Assembly (NCBI GenBank): GCA_965238045.1
Contig: CBDEGU010000005.1
Location: 186,001-250,000, forward strand
Length of the DNA: 64,000 nt
Direction: 5' to 3'
From: CBDEGU01 sp965238045
GTDB lineage: Bacteria > Acidobacteriota > Terriglobia > Bryobacterales > UBA6623
Shown here: positions 35,674 to 46,611 of the stretch, piece by piece
Layout of the letters: the number at the start of each line of letters is the position of its first letter
How positions within the stretch are numbered: position 1 is the stretch's first letter
Made by a program: the position numbers and the translations under genes
Notes under the pieces: model-generated
What the model was told of the DNA's origin: nothing
The model's input: only the letters and a program-made list of their open reading frames with translations
Databases searched by the model: none

Positions 35674-36922
35674 GCGTCTCGGAAACTTCGGCGTCCACGA
35701 ACGCCCGTTCATCGAGCCCCTTCCGCAAAACCCGGCTCATCATGTCTTTCATGGCGCGCCCAAAATCCTTCGGAAGCGCGATGGTGTACTCGAGCCCGCG
35801 ATAGATCTTCAGTATGCTGCTGATCGAGTCCCGCCAGGGATGCACGCGCGGATCGGTATTGTAGATCAGGTAGAAGACCGGGGCGTTGACGCGGGCTTGG
35901 TCGGCCAGGATCTGTCTCGCTACTTTCTTCTCGAGCATGAGTTTCGGGCCGATGATGATCACCACGTCGGGCGCGGGGTCCTGAGCCCCAAGGTGTTTGC
36001 CCAGCAGCCCGGTAAGGAAGCGCGAGCCGCTCTCCTCGTCCTGAAGCTGGCTGATATCGATCCGCCCGCCCCGGATGGCCTCGACAGCCTCCCCCAGCTT
36101 GGGGAAGTCAATGCGGTGACGACTGTGCTGCTCATAGATCACCCGCTCTTCCTGCATATTGAAGCCGATCAGGCTAAAGGAGCCAAAGCGGGGCTCGCGA
36201 GAGATGGCCCGCAGGATCGATACGATATTCCTCAAGTCGAACGGACGCAAAGCAACCCCGCCGGCATCGGTCGGCGTAAAGTTCACCAGCAGCTTGGCGT
36301 GCAGCAGCTTCCGGGCGCTGGCCCGGCGGACAGGAGCTTCCTCGAGAAACATGTCCTCTTGGCTTGGACCGACGGTGAAAGGCACGCGCGTGCCCGGCTG
36401 CTGCTCGATCACTCCTGGAACGGAACTCTCGATATCCCAGTGAGCCGAGCAGACTCTTTCCGCTCCGTCTCGCATCAGCCAGTCGACGTGATAGCGCCCG
36501 GCCCCCAGCTTGAAGCGGCCCGGGATGTCGGCGTCGCCCTCGGCCCCTCTTTCGATAGGAGGCACGCCATAGCGATCTGCAAAATAATGCTGTTCGCCCT
36601 TGCCGTCGAGCGGCTCGACGCGAAACAGAATCCGCAGACTATTGCCTTTCCCCGCCAGCGCGCCCAGCGGCACCGAGGCGACGTACCCGGCCGTGAACTG
36701 CAGATCGAAACCCAGCTTCGGCTTGGACGGACGCACGGCGCACGGCAGATCGTCGCGGTCTTCTGGTGAGGCCAGAACCGCCATGTCGCCATTGAGCATG
36801 TGGAGTCGTCCGTCGGCAAGCGAGGGGCGCAACAGAGACTGGGCGGGACCCGGAGTTGCCAGCACACATGCCGCTATCGCCAAGACGGCACGGTATCGCC
36901 AGTCACGATGCACGGAATTCAT
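35669..36922 (-). CDS. Secreted acidobacterial protein of unknown function, VWA-like C-terminus
   Basis: A 417-residue exported protein with a signal peptide (VLAIAACVLATPGPAQS). The C-terminal half has alternating strands and helices, including LLHAKLLVNFTPTDAGG, PRFGSFSLIGFNMQEER and PDVVIIIGPKLMLEKKV, which resembles a von Willebrand A-like or Rossmann-type fold without an obvious DxSxS. The N-terminal half (LGFDLQFTAGYVASVPLG, GRYHVDWLMRDGAERVCS) looks like a beta domain. I know of no function. Confidence 0.7.
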   Translation of the reverse strand: MNSVHRDWRYRAVLAIAACVLATPGPAQSLLRPSLADGRLHMLNGDMAVLASPEDRDDLPCAVRPSKPKLGFDLQFTAGYVASVPLGALAGKGNSLRILFRVEPLDGKGEQHYFADRYGVPPIERGAEGDADIPGRFKLGAGRYHVDWLMRDGAERVCSAHWDIESSVPGVIEQQPGTRVPFTVGPSQEDMFLEEAPVRRASARKLLHAKLLVNFTPTDAGGVALRPFDLRNIVSILRAISREPRFGSFSLIGFNMQEERVIYEQHSRHRIDFPKLGEAVEAIRGGRIDISQLQDEESGSRFLTGLLGKHLGAQDPAPDVVIIIGPKLMLEKKVARQILADQARVNAPVFYLIYNTDPRVHPWRDSISSILKIYRGLEYTIALPKDFGRAMKDMMSRVLRKGLDERAFVDAEVSETQ

Positions 36923-37018
36923 CAGTGGTCCGTCGAGATTATATCGAATATCCCGGGCCGAAGAAATAGAGTAATCAACCGAGAGCAGGGAACCGATGAC
37001 CGCGCGCGGGGTGAGAGC

Positions 37019-38266
<1,248 letters not shown>

Positions 38267-38361
38267 GCGTGGGCAGGCGCCGCGGGATGCCACAAACTAT
38301 CGGAAGGGGAGGAAGGAGAGGCGGAATGAGCCTCCGCGGCTAGCATACCATGGCCGCGGCG

Positions 38362-38460
38362 GCTAGCTCGCGATGCCATGAACTCGCGATCCCGTGAACT
38401 CGGGATCCCGCTAACTTGCGATCCCCTTGACTCGAGATCCCCTTAACTCGAGATTCCATG
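38362..38460. repeat. Degenerate 16-17 bp tandem repeat, six units
   Basis: Six successive units resembling GAACTCGCGATCCCGT lie between rho and the aldolase-like gene. The last unit provides the final codons and TAA stop of the aldolase-like gene (38443 onward). The half ACTCGAGAT is itself near-palindromic. This is not a CRISPR: no spacers. Confidence 0.8.
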
Positions 38461-39324
38461 CAAAGCGGCCTCAATTTCTTGCCGCGCGTCGGCGTTCACC
38501 CGATACAGCGGAAGCCGCGGGGGGCCGCCATAATATCCCTGCAAGTCCATCGCGTATTTCAACCCAGGCACGCCATGCCTCGCGATCACCTCGGTGGACG
38601 CCCGGGTGGCTCGCCGCTGGAGATCCTCGGCGGCCTCGAACTCTCGCGTGCGAACCGCCTCCTCGATCGTCAGGCAATAGTACGGCGCCAGAGCGGCAAA
38701 GCTGGTGATCACCGGCGTTCCCGCGACGAGTGCCCGGTACAGGTTCGAGCCGTTCGCCGCGATGATCGTGATCTGGCCCGAGGCGGCCTCCAGCCAGCGG
38801 TCCAACAACGCTGGATCGCCGCTGCCGATCCGCAGGGCCACGATATTGGGATGTCCGGCCAGGGAAATCAGAACTTCCGGCTCGGCCGCGGCGGCCCAGC
38901 CCCGTGCCGGGCAGGAGACAATCAGGGGCAGACGCGACTGGTCGGCCACAGCCCGGAAATACACCGCCGCCGTTGCGGACGCCTCCGCCGGCTCGCCGCC
39001 GAACGCGGGCATCGCGACCACTGCCGCCTGGCAGCCTGCCTCGGCCGCACGATTCACCTCCCGCACCGCCTGGCGGACCCCTTCACTTTGAATGCCCGCC
39101 AGAAGAACTTTTTCCGGCGGAACCCCTTTCGCCGTCTCTTCCCACAACCTGGACTTTTCCTCGAACTCCAGCGCCGCCCCTTCTCCAGTCCCGCTTCCAA
39201 CCAGATATCCGGCCAGCGGCATGCGATTCCACAACGCAAGGTTGTGCCGGACCTTCGACATGTACATCTCGCCGCCATGCCCGAACGGTGTCGGGAGCGA
39301 CGCAAAAATACCCGCAAGTTTCAT
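38443..39324 (-). CDS. DapA/NanA-fold protein lacking catalytic lysine and tyrosine
   Basis: A 293-residue member of the dihydrodipicolinate synthase / N-acetylneuraminate lyase superfamily. The substrate loop GSGTGEGAAL is kept. At the Schiff-base position, NIVALRIGSGD has Arg165 where NIV.VKE.SG normally has Lys, and LPLIVSCPAR has Ser137 where the catalytic Tyr stands. Aldolase chemistry by the usual mechanism is therefore unlikely. It could be a binding or regulatory relative. Its C-terminus is made from the adjoining tandem repeat. Confidence 0.8.
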   Translation of the reverse strand: MKLAGIFASLPTPFGHGGEMYMSKVRHNLALWNRMPLAGYLVGSGTGEGAALEFEEKSRLWEETAKGVPPEKVLLAGIQSEGVRQAVREVNRAAEAGCQAAVVAMPAFGGEPAEASATAAVYFRAVADQSRLPLIVSCPARGWAAAAEPEVLISLAGHPNIVALRIGSGDPALLDRWLEAASGQITIIAANGSNLYRALVAGTPVITSFAALAPYYCLTIEEAVRTREFEAAEDLQRRATRASTEVIARHGVPGLKYAMDLQGYYGGPPRLPLYRVNADARQEIEAALHGISS

Positions 39325-39463
39325 GAGCAACTCTCAACTATTGTATTTGTTGCAACCGGCTCCCATGCGGACGGGAGAAGTACCGAGCACGGGAGCGAGA
39401 GTTTCGCTCAGCTTCGTCCCGCCGGCGGCATGCCAGCCCGCTCAGCCAGCCCGCTTAGCCAGC

Positions 39464-40507
39464 TCAGTGAAGAGGAACTTGCGCGCGCACCCTTCGCGGA
39501 CGCTGCTCAACCGCTGTGCTCAGCCTTTCAAGACCGCCCGAGCCCGATCGCGCCCGGGAACGATCTCCCGCTCCAGCCATGACCACGCAGTTGCGTCCCG
39601 CGGCTTTCGCGCGATAGAGCGCGTCGTCGGCGCGTTTGAGCAACTCGGCCCAGCCGAGCCGCCGGTTGAAGTTCTCCGGATAGGAAGCAACCCCGCAACT
39701 GATCGTGACTCGAACCAGTTCCTTCACGCCTGGAAGACGAATGCGCAGATTCTCGACCCGCTTGCGGATTCTCTCCGCGGCCGCGCGGGCGCCTTTGAGA
39801 TTTTGCTGCGAAAGCAAGATCAGCACTTCCTCGCCCCCGTAGCGGAAGGCGCGGTCGCTGGTGCGCAGGGCCGAGCGTATGGCCGCGGCGACCTTGCGGA
39901 GAACTTCATCCCCCTGCTGATGCCCGAAGCGGTCGTTACAACTCTTGAAGCGGTCGATGTCGCACATCACGATGCCGTAACACAAGTCTCGCTCGGCAGC
40001 CAACCGGTGAAATGGCGTGAACTCCTCTTCAAATGCCAGCCGGTTGCCGATCTCCATCAGCGGATCAAGCCGCGACATCCGCAGAAGATGCTGATTCATC
40101 GCCAGCAGTTCCCGGTTGGACTCGCCGAAGTCTTGCTCGATTTTCAAAACGCGCTCGGCCGCCTGCATGTGAACTTTGAGTTGCTCGACGCCGGCGGGTT
40201 TGGAAACCAAAGTGTCAGCGCCCGCCAAAAGAACGGCAAGCTGGTCCTGGCGTGTATTTCGGACACTCAGCACCAGCAGGTAGCTGTAGGCGGGCAGAGA
40301 CGCTTTCCGAACGTGGCGGCATAATTCGAGCCCGTCGATTCCAGGCATCTCCCAGTCGGTAATTACAACCGGGAAAGGCTTTCGAAAAAACTTGTCTTGC
40401 GCGCTAGCGCCGTCATGGGCGGTAACGACTTGGCAGCCGAGTTTCCGCAGGACGCGCCCCATCCGCTTGAGCGACGCAGGATCGTCGTCAACCAGCAGGA
40501 CTCTCAC
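39464..40507 (-). CDS. Response-regulator diguanylate cyclase (REC-GGDEF)
   Basis: 347 residues: a receiver domain (MRVLLVDDD, phospho-acceptor Asp in VITDWEMPGIDG, Lys in VSKPAG) followed by a GGDEF domain. The active site reads RYGGEEVLILL, an accepted active variant, and an RTSD inhibitory site stands five residues before it, so product feedback is likely. It makes the second messenger c-di-GMP when phosphorylated. A basic C-terminal tail extends past the domain. No cognate histidine kinase is nearby. Confidence 0.93.
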   Translation of the reverse strand: MRVLLVDDDPASLKRMGRVLRKLGCQVVTAHDGASAQDKFFRKPFPVVITDWEMPGIDGLELCRHVRKASLPAYSYLLVLSVRNTRQDQLAVLLAGADTLVSKPAGVEQLKVHMQAAERVLKIEQDFGESNRELLAMNQHLLRMSRLDPLMEIGNRLAFEEEFTPFHRLAAERDLCYGIVMCDIDRFKSCNDRFGHQQGDEVLRKVAAAIRSALRTSDRAFRYGGEEVLILLSQQNLKGARAAAERIRKRVENLRIRLPGVKELVRVTISCGVASYPENFNRRLGWAELLKRADDALYRAKAAGRNCVVMAGAGDRSRARSGSGGLERLSTAVEQRPRRVRAQVPLH

Positions 40508-40926
40508 AATCCCTCCTCCCGCTCGATTCCGTTCTTCTCCTCACCTGTCGAGGCGAAGGATCTGCCAGACCGGTCCACGGGAGCCATGCAATCGATGGCG
40601 CCCCCTCGGGGAGTCAACAATTTTCGATCCTCTCGCCACGCCAGAACAGACTGCTTAGACCGAAATCGCATACTTACAGACGGCTGCCAAGGGCCGCGAA
40701 ATCTCGCCGAAACAGAGATCCGGCGAGGGCATCACCCTATGCCTAATAGTTCATATCGGCTATCATCCTGATTACTTGAGGACATATTCGTGTTTTTCGC
40801 CCGCTCAAACGGCGGCACGCCAGCCGAGCCGGGCCCTCGCCGGCGTCGCGCCTTACAAGGGAGCAGCCGCCACGACGGGGCTCGAAACAGTAACAAGAAG
40901 GATGGGCCCGCAGTCGCCCGATCGGG
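40508..40926. other. Gene-free stretch upstream of the diguanylate cyclase
   Basis: About 420 bp with no convincing gene. The part at 40830-40920 (CGTCGCGCCTTACAAGGGAG and GCTCGAAACAGTAACAAG) looks like a fragment of a dispersed sequence, but no second copy is in this window. The promoter of the cyclase gene should lie in the more A/T-rich part at 40600-40790. Confidence 0.35.
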
Positions 40927-41970
40927 TTAGGGCAGGCGGCCTTCGGCGAGCAGCCGAATCCGGTACAGCCCCCCGCGGGCGGTAATGTAGAGCATGTGAC
41001 CGTCATCACCCCAGCCAACGTTCGAGGGCGTCTCTTCCGGCCGGATCGTGCCCAGGTGTTTGCCGCCGGGCGTGAAGATCCACACGCCGCCCGGCCCGGT
41101 GAGATAGAGATTCCCCTTGGTGTCGGTCTTCAAACCATCGGGGAGTCCGTCGGCGTCCACCGCGGTCGCATCGTAAAATACCCGGCCTTCGCCGAGCCGG
41201 CCATCGTCGCGGACCGGGTAGGCCATCCAGATCTTGCGCCGCGGGTCGGAATTAGCGACATAGAGGGTCTTTTCGTCGGGTGAAAACGCCAGGCCATTGG
41301 GCCGGGTCAGCTCGCGATTGAGCAACTCGACCTCGCCGTCCGGACTCAGACGGTAGATGCCGTTGAACGCCAGATCCTTATCCGGATCTTCGTCTCCGCC
41401 CGCCAGCCCGTAAGGAGGATCGGTGAAATAAGCCCAGCCGTCGGACTTGTAGACGATGTCGTTGGGACTGTTCAGCCGCTTGCCCCGGTATTTGTCGGCC
41501 AGAACCGTCCGCGAACCATCCGCCTCGAACCGCACGATGCGCCGGTTGCCGTGCTCGCAGGCCACCACCCGGCGCTGGGCGTCCAGCGTCAAGCCATTGG
41601 GCCCGATGAAGCGGCCCTCCTCGTACTCTCCCGCAAAGTTGGGTTTGCTGAAGTCACTGATCTCGCCCGAAGCGGCGTCCCAGCGGTAGATGGCGTTGCC
41701 GCGAACGTCGCTAAACAACAGGGCCGCCCGCGAGGCGCCGGTCCACAACGGACCCTCGGTGAACATGAAGTGACTCTGGAGCTTTTCGATCCGGGCATCG
41801 GCCGCCACGATGGCATCGAGCGCCGCGTCATAGCCGGCGACCACACCCGCCGAGGGCGGCTCCTTGGCCGGTTCGGCCCTGTCCCGAACCGCGGGGCCGC
41901 AGGCGCCCATGGATAAAACCAGTCCGGCGGCCACGGCGATTCGGATCACAAGCACTCGCATGACAAACAT
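40927..41970 (-). CDS. SMP-30/gluconolactonase-type lipoprotein
   Basis: About 347 residues from the ATG at 41970 (GGGGGAG upstream). A lipoprotein signal ends in SMGAC. The six-bladed propeller has the SMP-30 marks FTEGPLWTG (Glu metal ligand), RLNSPNDIVYKSDG (Asn ligand), TRPNGLAFSPDEKTLYVAN and DGLPDGLKTDTKGNLY (Asp ligand). Family members hydrolyse sugar lactones such as gluconolactone with a divalent metal. It likely acts in the periplasm on an oxidised sugar. Confidence 0.9.
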   Translation of the reverse strand: MFVMRVLVIRIAVAAGLVLSMGACGPAVRDRAEPAKEPPSAGVVAGYDAALDAIVAADARIEKLQSHFMFTEGPLWTGASRAALLFSDVRGNAIYRWDAASGEISDFSKPNFAGEYEEGRFIGPNGLTLDAQRRVVACEHGNRRIVRFEADGSRTVLADKYRGKRLNSPNDIVYKSDGWAYFTDPPYGLAGGDEDPDKDLAFNGIYRLSPDGEVELLNRELTRPNGLAFSPDEKTLYVANSDPRRKIWMAYPVRDDGRLGEGRVFYDATAVDADGLPDGLKTDTKGNLYLTGPGGVWIFTPGGKHLGTIRPEETPSNVGWGDDGHMLYITARGGLYRIRLLAEGRLP

Positions 41971-41991
41971 CTCTAACACTCCCCCAAGCCG

Positions 41992-44622
41992 CTACGCCGG
42001 CTTCATGTCCCGCCAGTTCTTGCCCACCTTGACCTCGGCCAGCAGCGGCACGTCGAGCCGCCTGGCCTGTTCCATTTCCGTCTTGACAAACTTGGCCACC
42101 GCCGCGGTCTGGTTTTCGGGAACTTCAAACAAAAGTTCATCATGCACCTGCAGCAGCATCACCGCGTCACCGCTTACCTGACCGAGTTTCCGGTCGATCT
42201 CAATCATCGCAATTTTGATCAGGTCCGCGGCCGAACCCTGGATCGGGGAGTTGATCGCCGTACGTTCGGCGAAGCCGCGAACCGAAGCGTTCGTGCTCTC
42301 AAGATCCGGAATCGGACGCTGCCGTCCGAGTAGCGTCCGGGCGTAGCCGGTTCGGCGGGCCTGGCCGGTGGCCTTCTCCATGAATCTCTTGACTCCGGCG
42401 TAGCGCTCGAAATAGGCGTCGATATACTCGCGCGCTTCCGCCTGCGGAATCGAGAGCTGCTTCGCCAGACCGAAGGGGCTTTGGCCATAGACAATGCCGA
42501 AGTTCACCGCTTTGGCGCGGCGGCGCTCCTCGGCGCCTACCAGCAGAGGCGCGATGCCGAAAACCTCCGACGCCGTCCGGGTGTGAATGTCCTCGCCCCT
42601 CTGAAACGCCTCCCGCAGCACCGCGTCCCCGGACATGTGAGCGAGCACGCGCAGTTCGATCTGCGAGTAGTCCGCGGCCAGCAGGTTCCACCCCGGCCGG
42701 GCGCGGAAGGCGGCCCGGATCTCACGGCCCAGTTCGGTCCGAACCGGAATGTTCTGCAAATTCGGGCTCGAGGAACTGAGCCGGCCCGTGGCCGCTCCGC
42801 ACTGATTGAAGGTTGTATGAAGACGCCCGGTCGCCGGATCGATCAGCGCCGGCAGCGCGTCCACATAGGTACTTTTGAGCTTCGCCAGCCGCCGGTATGC
42901 AAGAACCTTCGCCGGCATTTCATGATCACTCGAGAGATTCTCCAGCACGTCCGACGCCGTCGAGAGCGACTTCGTCTTGCCGCGCCGCGGCGGAGCCCGC
43001 AGCCCAAGATCTTCATAGAGAACCTTGGCAAGCTGTTTCGGCGAGTTGATATTGAATGCCGAGCCGGCCAGAGCATGAATCTGTTCGCTCAGCGAAGCAA
43101 TCTCGCCTTCCATGCGGCGAGAAAGTTCGCCCAATGCCTCCGGGTCGATCAGGACGCCCGCTGTTTCCATTCGCGCCAGAATCGGCGCCAGAGGCATCTC
43201 AACGTTTTCGTAGAGATCCCTCAATTTCCTGGTTTCAATCTCAAGTGCGAGCTGCTCTCCAAGACGGCGCACAAGATCCGCCGTGCGGGCCGGGTCGCCA
43301 TCCGCCGCCACCCCAAGCGAGCGGGCCACGGACTTCTCCAGAGAAAAATCAGCCCGCGAAGCATCGAGCAGAAACCCGGCCAGCATCGTGTCCTCGGTGA
43401 CTCCCTCGAGCGCGATGCCGAGTTTCTCGAATGCATGGAGCGCGGATTTCTGATCGTGAACTCTCTTGGGCTGGCGGGGATCTTCGAGGAACTCTCGCGC
43501 GGCCGGCAGCAGTTCGGCCCCCAGCCGGATGGCGTCTCCAGCCGGTCCGCATAAGCCGGCCACCGGCTCTGGCTCCAAAGTTTCTCGCTCCCCCGCCGCC
43601 GTGATCACCACCGTCGTAATCGCGCCGGTTTGGCTCTCTCCGCCTTCGCCCGGACCGCTGGCCGCCCCGCGCCAGGTTTCGAGCCAGGTTTCGAGCTCTT
43701 CGGCCGATCCCATCGTCCGGTAATGAGTCTCGGGTTCTTGCCGTGGCACTGCCAGGCGGCTGAGCAGACTGTTAAATTCCAGCTCGCGATACAGCCCGGC
43801 GAGCGCTTCCTGGTCCGGTTCGCTCACCCGCAGCGCCTCCAGGTCGAACTCGCACGGAGCATCCAAAGCAATCGTCGCCAAACGCTTGCTCAGCAAGATC
43901 TGCTCGCTGTTCTGCTGCAAGCTCTCCCTATAGGTCTTGCGCTTGACCTCACCGGCGTTCTCTATCGCCTGCTCCACGCTGCCATAGGTCGCAATCAAGT
44001 CCCGCGCCCCCTTATCCCCAATGCCCGGAGCGCCGGGAATATTGTCTACCGAGTCGCCTTTGAGCGCCAGAAAATCCGCCACCTGGGAAGGCTCGACGCC
44101 CATCGTCTCCTTGACCTTTTCAACATCCAGAATCAGATCATCCTTCATCGGATTCAGGATCACCACCCCCTCGCCCACCAGTTGTGCCAAATCCTTATCG
44201 GATGAGACGATGCAGACCGAAACGCCCTCCCGGCTCGCCTTCGCCGCCAGCGTGCCAATCAAATCATCGGCCTCGTAGCCGTCGCTGGCTAGCACCGGAA
44301 TCCGGTTGCTCTCAAGCAGCCGCCGGATACTGGGAATCTGAGCAATCAAATCCTCGGGCGTCTCGGCGCGATTGGCTTTGTACTCGGGAAAAATCTCATC
44401 CCGAAACGTCGGTCCCGCCCCTTCCCAAACCGCCGCGAGATACTCAGGCGAATGCGTATCGAGGAACTTCCGCAGCATGTTCACGAACAGATAGACAGCC
44501 TCGGTGGGCCGGCCATCGGAGGTGCGCATCAACGGCGCCCCGGCGCGCGCCCGGCCATAGAAGGCGCGAAAGATCAGCCCGAAAGTATCGATCAGAAACA
44601 AACGTGCCCGCGGGTCGGCCAT
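41992..44622 (-). CDS. polA: DNA polymerase I
   Basis: 876 residues: an N-terminal 5'-3' exonuclease (LFLIDTFGLIFRAFYGR, GDSVDNIPGAPGIGDKGA), a degenerate 3'-5' exonuclease domain, and an A-family polymerase (DYSQIELRVLAHMSGD, RRRAKAVNFGIVYGQSPFGL, LLQVHDELLFEVPE). The proofreading residues are not kept: the DTE motif is not found near residue 340, and the second motif reads HDQKSALHAF where E. coli has an Asp. As in Taq polymerase, repair synthesis without proofreading is expected. Confidence 0.96.
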   Translation of the reverse strand: MADPRARLFLIDTFGLIFRAFYGRARAGAPLMRTSDGRPTEAVYLFVNMLRKFLDTHSPEYLAAVWEGAGPTFRDEIFPEYKANRAETPEDLIAQIPSIRRLLESNRIPVLASDGYEADDLIGTLAAKASREGVSVCIVSSDKDLAQLVGEGVVILNPMKDDLILDVEKVKETMGVEPSQVADFLALKGDSVDNIPGAPGIGDKGARDLIATYGSVEQAIENAGEVKRKTYRESLQQNSEQILLSKRLATIALDAPCEFDLEALRVSEPDQEALAGLYRELEFNSLLSRLAVPRQEPETHYRTMGSAEELETWLETWRGAASGPGEGGESQTGAITTVVITAAGERETLEPEPVAGLCGPAGDAIRLGAELLPAAREFLEDPRQPKRVHDQKSALHAFEKLGIALEGVTEDTMLAGFLLDASRADFSLEKSVARSLGVAADGDPARTADLVRRLGEQLALEIETRKLRDLYENVEMPLAPILARMETAGVLIDPEALGELSRRMEGEIASLSEQIHALAGSAFNINSPKQLAKVLYEDLGLRAPPRRGKTKSLSTASDVLENLSSDHEMPAKVLAYRRLAKLKSTYVDALPALIDPATGRLHTTFNQCGAATGRLSSSSPNLQNIPVRTELGREIRAAFRARPGWNLLAADYSQIELRVLAHMSGDAVLREAFQRGEDIHTRTASEVFGIAPLLVGAEERRRAKAVNFGIVYGQSPFGLAKQLSIPQAEAREYIDAYFERYAGVKRFMEKATGQARRTGYARTLLGRQRPIPDLESTNASVRGFAERTAINSPIQGSAADLIKIAMIEIDRKLGQVSGDAVMLLQVHDELLFEVPENQTAAVAKFVKTEMEQARRLDVPLLAEVKVGKNWRDMKPA

Positions 44623-44709
44623 CGTGTCTAGTGTACTGGTTTGACGCCGCGGCTTCGACGTCTGAAACCTTCTACCACCGATCGTGAACCTGCGACCCTC
44701 CCGCGCCCT

Positions 44710-46233
44710 TCATCGTCCCGGCTTGCCCTCGCCCGGACCAGGCTCGTATCTTGCCGGTCGGTACGGGTTCTCGATACCGAAGAACTTGGCGGTCATCAAA
44801 TCGGTCTTCGATTTGCCCCCTTTCCACAAATCCCACTTCGGCTCGGCGTACCGGCCGAAGAACTCATGCAATCGCTTTCGCAACGCACTCTGCGCCGGCT
44901 GGTATTCCGCCTGCCCATAGAGATTCAATCGTTCGCCGGGATCGTTCTCCAGCCGGTACAGCTCATTCGGCTTCTGATAGATACGCTCGATGTATTTCCA
45001 CTCACCGGTCCGAACCGCCCGCACGTTTTCAAATTCATAGAAAACGGCGTTATCCCAGCCGTCCGGTTCGCCCGCCCGCTCGCGCTCCAGTGCCGCCGCG
45101 AAGTTGCGCCCCGCGGGCAGAGGCCTCTCCGGCAGCTTCTCTTCCAGCCCCAAGTAGTGCAGCACCGTCGTGAGCACGTCGTAGTTACTCACCAGCAGGT
45201 CGCTTCTCTGGCCGGCGGAGATGCGCCCCTTGTGCCGGAAGATCATCGGAATCCACATTGTCCAGTCGAAAGCGGTCAGCGGGCGCGTGTGATCGCCCAT
45301 GCCCCAGAAACCGCTATGACCGCCAGCCAGTCCCTGATCGCCCATGAAGATGACCAGTGTGTTTTCGTCGAGCCGGTGACGCGCAAGCGTCGCCATGATC
45401 CGCTCAACCCCGTCGTCCACGCCGCTGACCTCGGCCGCGTATTTGCGCCGTACCTGGATGTCCCGCATCCAGTCGCCGTAATTGAAATTCCACGGATGCG
45501 GCGCATCCAGCGGCATTGACGGCAGCGGGTGACGCCCGTATCGCGACGCGTGCCGGTTGCGGATCGGCTCTTTCATGGCGCTGCCCAGCCCGTAGGGTCC
45601 GTTGTAGGAGAGGAATAGAAAGAAGGGCTTGTCCCCGTGTTGCTGGACGCTTTGCTCAATGAAGCGTATGCCGTGATCGGTCCAGAACTCTGTCTGATAC
45701 GCCGGCTCTTGGCGGATCTTGCCGTCTTCGATGATCTGCTGGTCGTAAAATCCGGCGCTCGCGCCGTGCGGCTTCGTCACCCAATACGTAAAGCCTTCCT
45801 GAGGCCGAAGGTTGTCTCCCAGGTGCCACTTGCCGCTGAGTCCGGCCACGTAGCCCGCGTCGGTGAGGATGCTGGGAAGCGTGGCAAACTCCTCGATCAT
45901 GTTGTAGGCGCCGGGACCAATCTGCGCTCCGCCGCCTCCCAGATAGCGATGCACGCCGTGCTGCGACGGCATCAGCCCGGTCAGCAGACTGGCCCGCGTC
46001 GGCGAGCAGACGGCGTTATTGGCGAAGGCTCTCGAAAACAGTGTCCCCTCGGCCGCCAGACGGTCAATCGCCGGCGTTTGAATATCCCTGTTGCCATAGC
46101 AGCCCAGTGTCCACGCGCCATGATTGTCGGTAAGAATCAAAACGACATTGGGGCGCTCGGGAGACTGAGCCGACGCTCCCGCGTGAAGCAACAGCGCGGC
46201 GAACAAACCTGGCAAGACCGAAAGGCGCGTCAT
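44710..46233 (-). CDS. Secreted sulfatase
   Basis: A 507-residue arylsulfatase-type hydrolase with a signal peptide ending GASAQ. The sulfatase signature CSPTRASLLTG has Cys76 at the position changed to formylglycine by a maturase (not in the window). Other metal and substrate residues are in LILTDNHGAW, GKWHLGDN and VIFMGDQGLAGGHSGFWGMGDHTR. The C-terminal NELYRLENDPGERLNL is typical of bacterial polysaccharide sulfatases. It probably takes sulfate off a glycan; the cell's sulfate operon lies 20 kb away. Confidence 0.94.
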   Translation of the reverse strand: MTRLSVLPGLFAALLLHAGASAQSPERPNVVLILTDNHGAWTLGCYGNRDIQTPAIDRLAAEGTLFSRAFANNAVCSPTRASLLTGLMPSQHGVHRYLGGGGAQIGPGAYNMIEEFATLPSILTDAGYVAGLSGKWHLGDNLRPQEGFTYWVTKPHGASAGFYDQQIIEDGKIRQEPAYQTEFWTDHGIRFIEQSVQQHGDKPFFLFLSYNGPYGLGSAMKEPIRNRHASRYGRHPLPSMPLDAPHPWNFNYGDWMRDIQVRRKYAAEVSGVDDGVERIMATLARHRLDENTLVIFMGDQGLAGGHSGFWGMGDHTRPLTAFDWTMWIPMIFRHKGRISAGQRSDLLVSNYDVLTTVLHYLGLEEKLPERPLPAGRNFAAALERERAGEPDGWDNAVFYEFENVRAVRTGEWKYIERIYQKPNELYRLENDPGERLNLYGQAEYQPAQSALRKRLHEFFGRYAEPKWDLWKGGKSKTDLMTAKFFGIENPYRPARYEPGPGEGKPGR

Positions 46234-46249
46234 GATTACGGTCGTATCT

Positions 46250-46443
46250 TAGCTCGTTTTTCTCACCACGTGGCCCGGTGAAGTGGCGAAGCGAAGTGCG
46301 TGAGAGGCCCGTCAGTACGAGGCGCGCGCCGCTTGACGAGCGCAGGCGTACTCGAGAGTACGTTGAGCACGGCGAGCAAGCGCAACGAAGTAATGGCGGG
46401 CCTATCGCGTGCTTCGGTCGTCAGGTGGGGAGAAAAGCGGGCA
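46250..46443 (+). mobile_element. CTAG-flanked palindromic element, copy B
   Basis: A full-length relative of copies A and C, with an extra 13-bp stretch (CCGGTGAAGTGGC) near the left end. Its outermost bases have drifted (TTAGCTCG left, GCGGGCAG right). It lies just upstream of the sulfatase start, between divergent genes. Confidence 0.78.
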
Positions 46444-46611
46444 GTAGTTGCCGGTAAGTCTCCGACCTTCGCTTCGGCGACCCTCGCCCTCGTTCCGCCA
46501 TCCGCATGCCAAGCCACGAGTAGGCGAAAAAACTCCATGGCCGAAAAAAAAGTCTCGCCGCCCCCCATCAACTCGCGTTAGAATACTAATGCTAATCGGA
46601 GGTGTTACGGC

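Noticed and set aside
38362..38460. Possible CRISPR array
   Set aside because: Repeats are directly adjacent, degenerate and without spacers; no cas gene is nearby.
40830..40925. Phrases with GCTCGAAACAG-like ending that recall a CRISPR repeat
   Set aside because: Only one copy is present and there is no repeated spacing.
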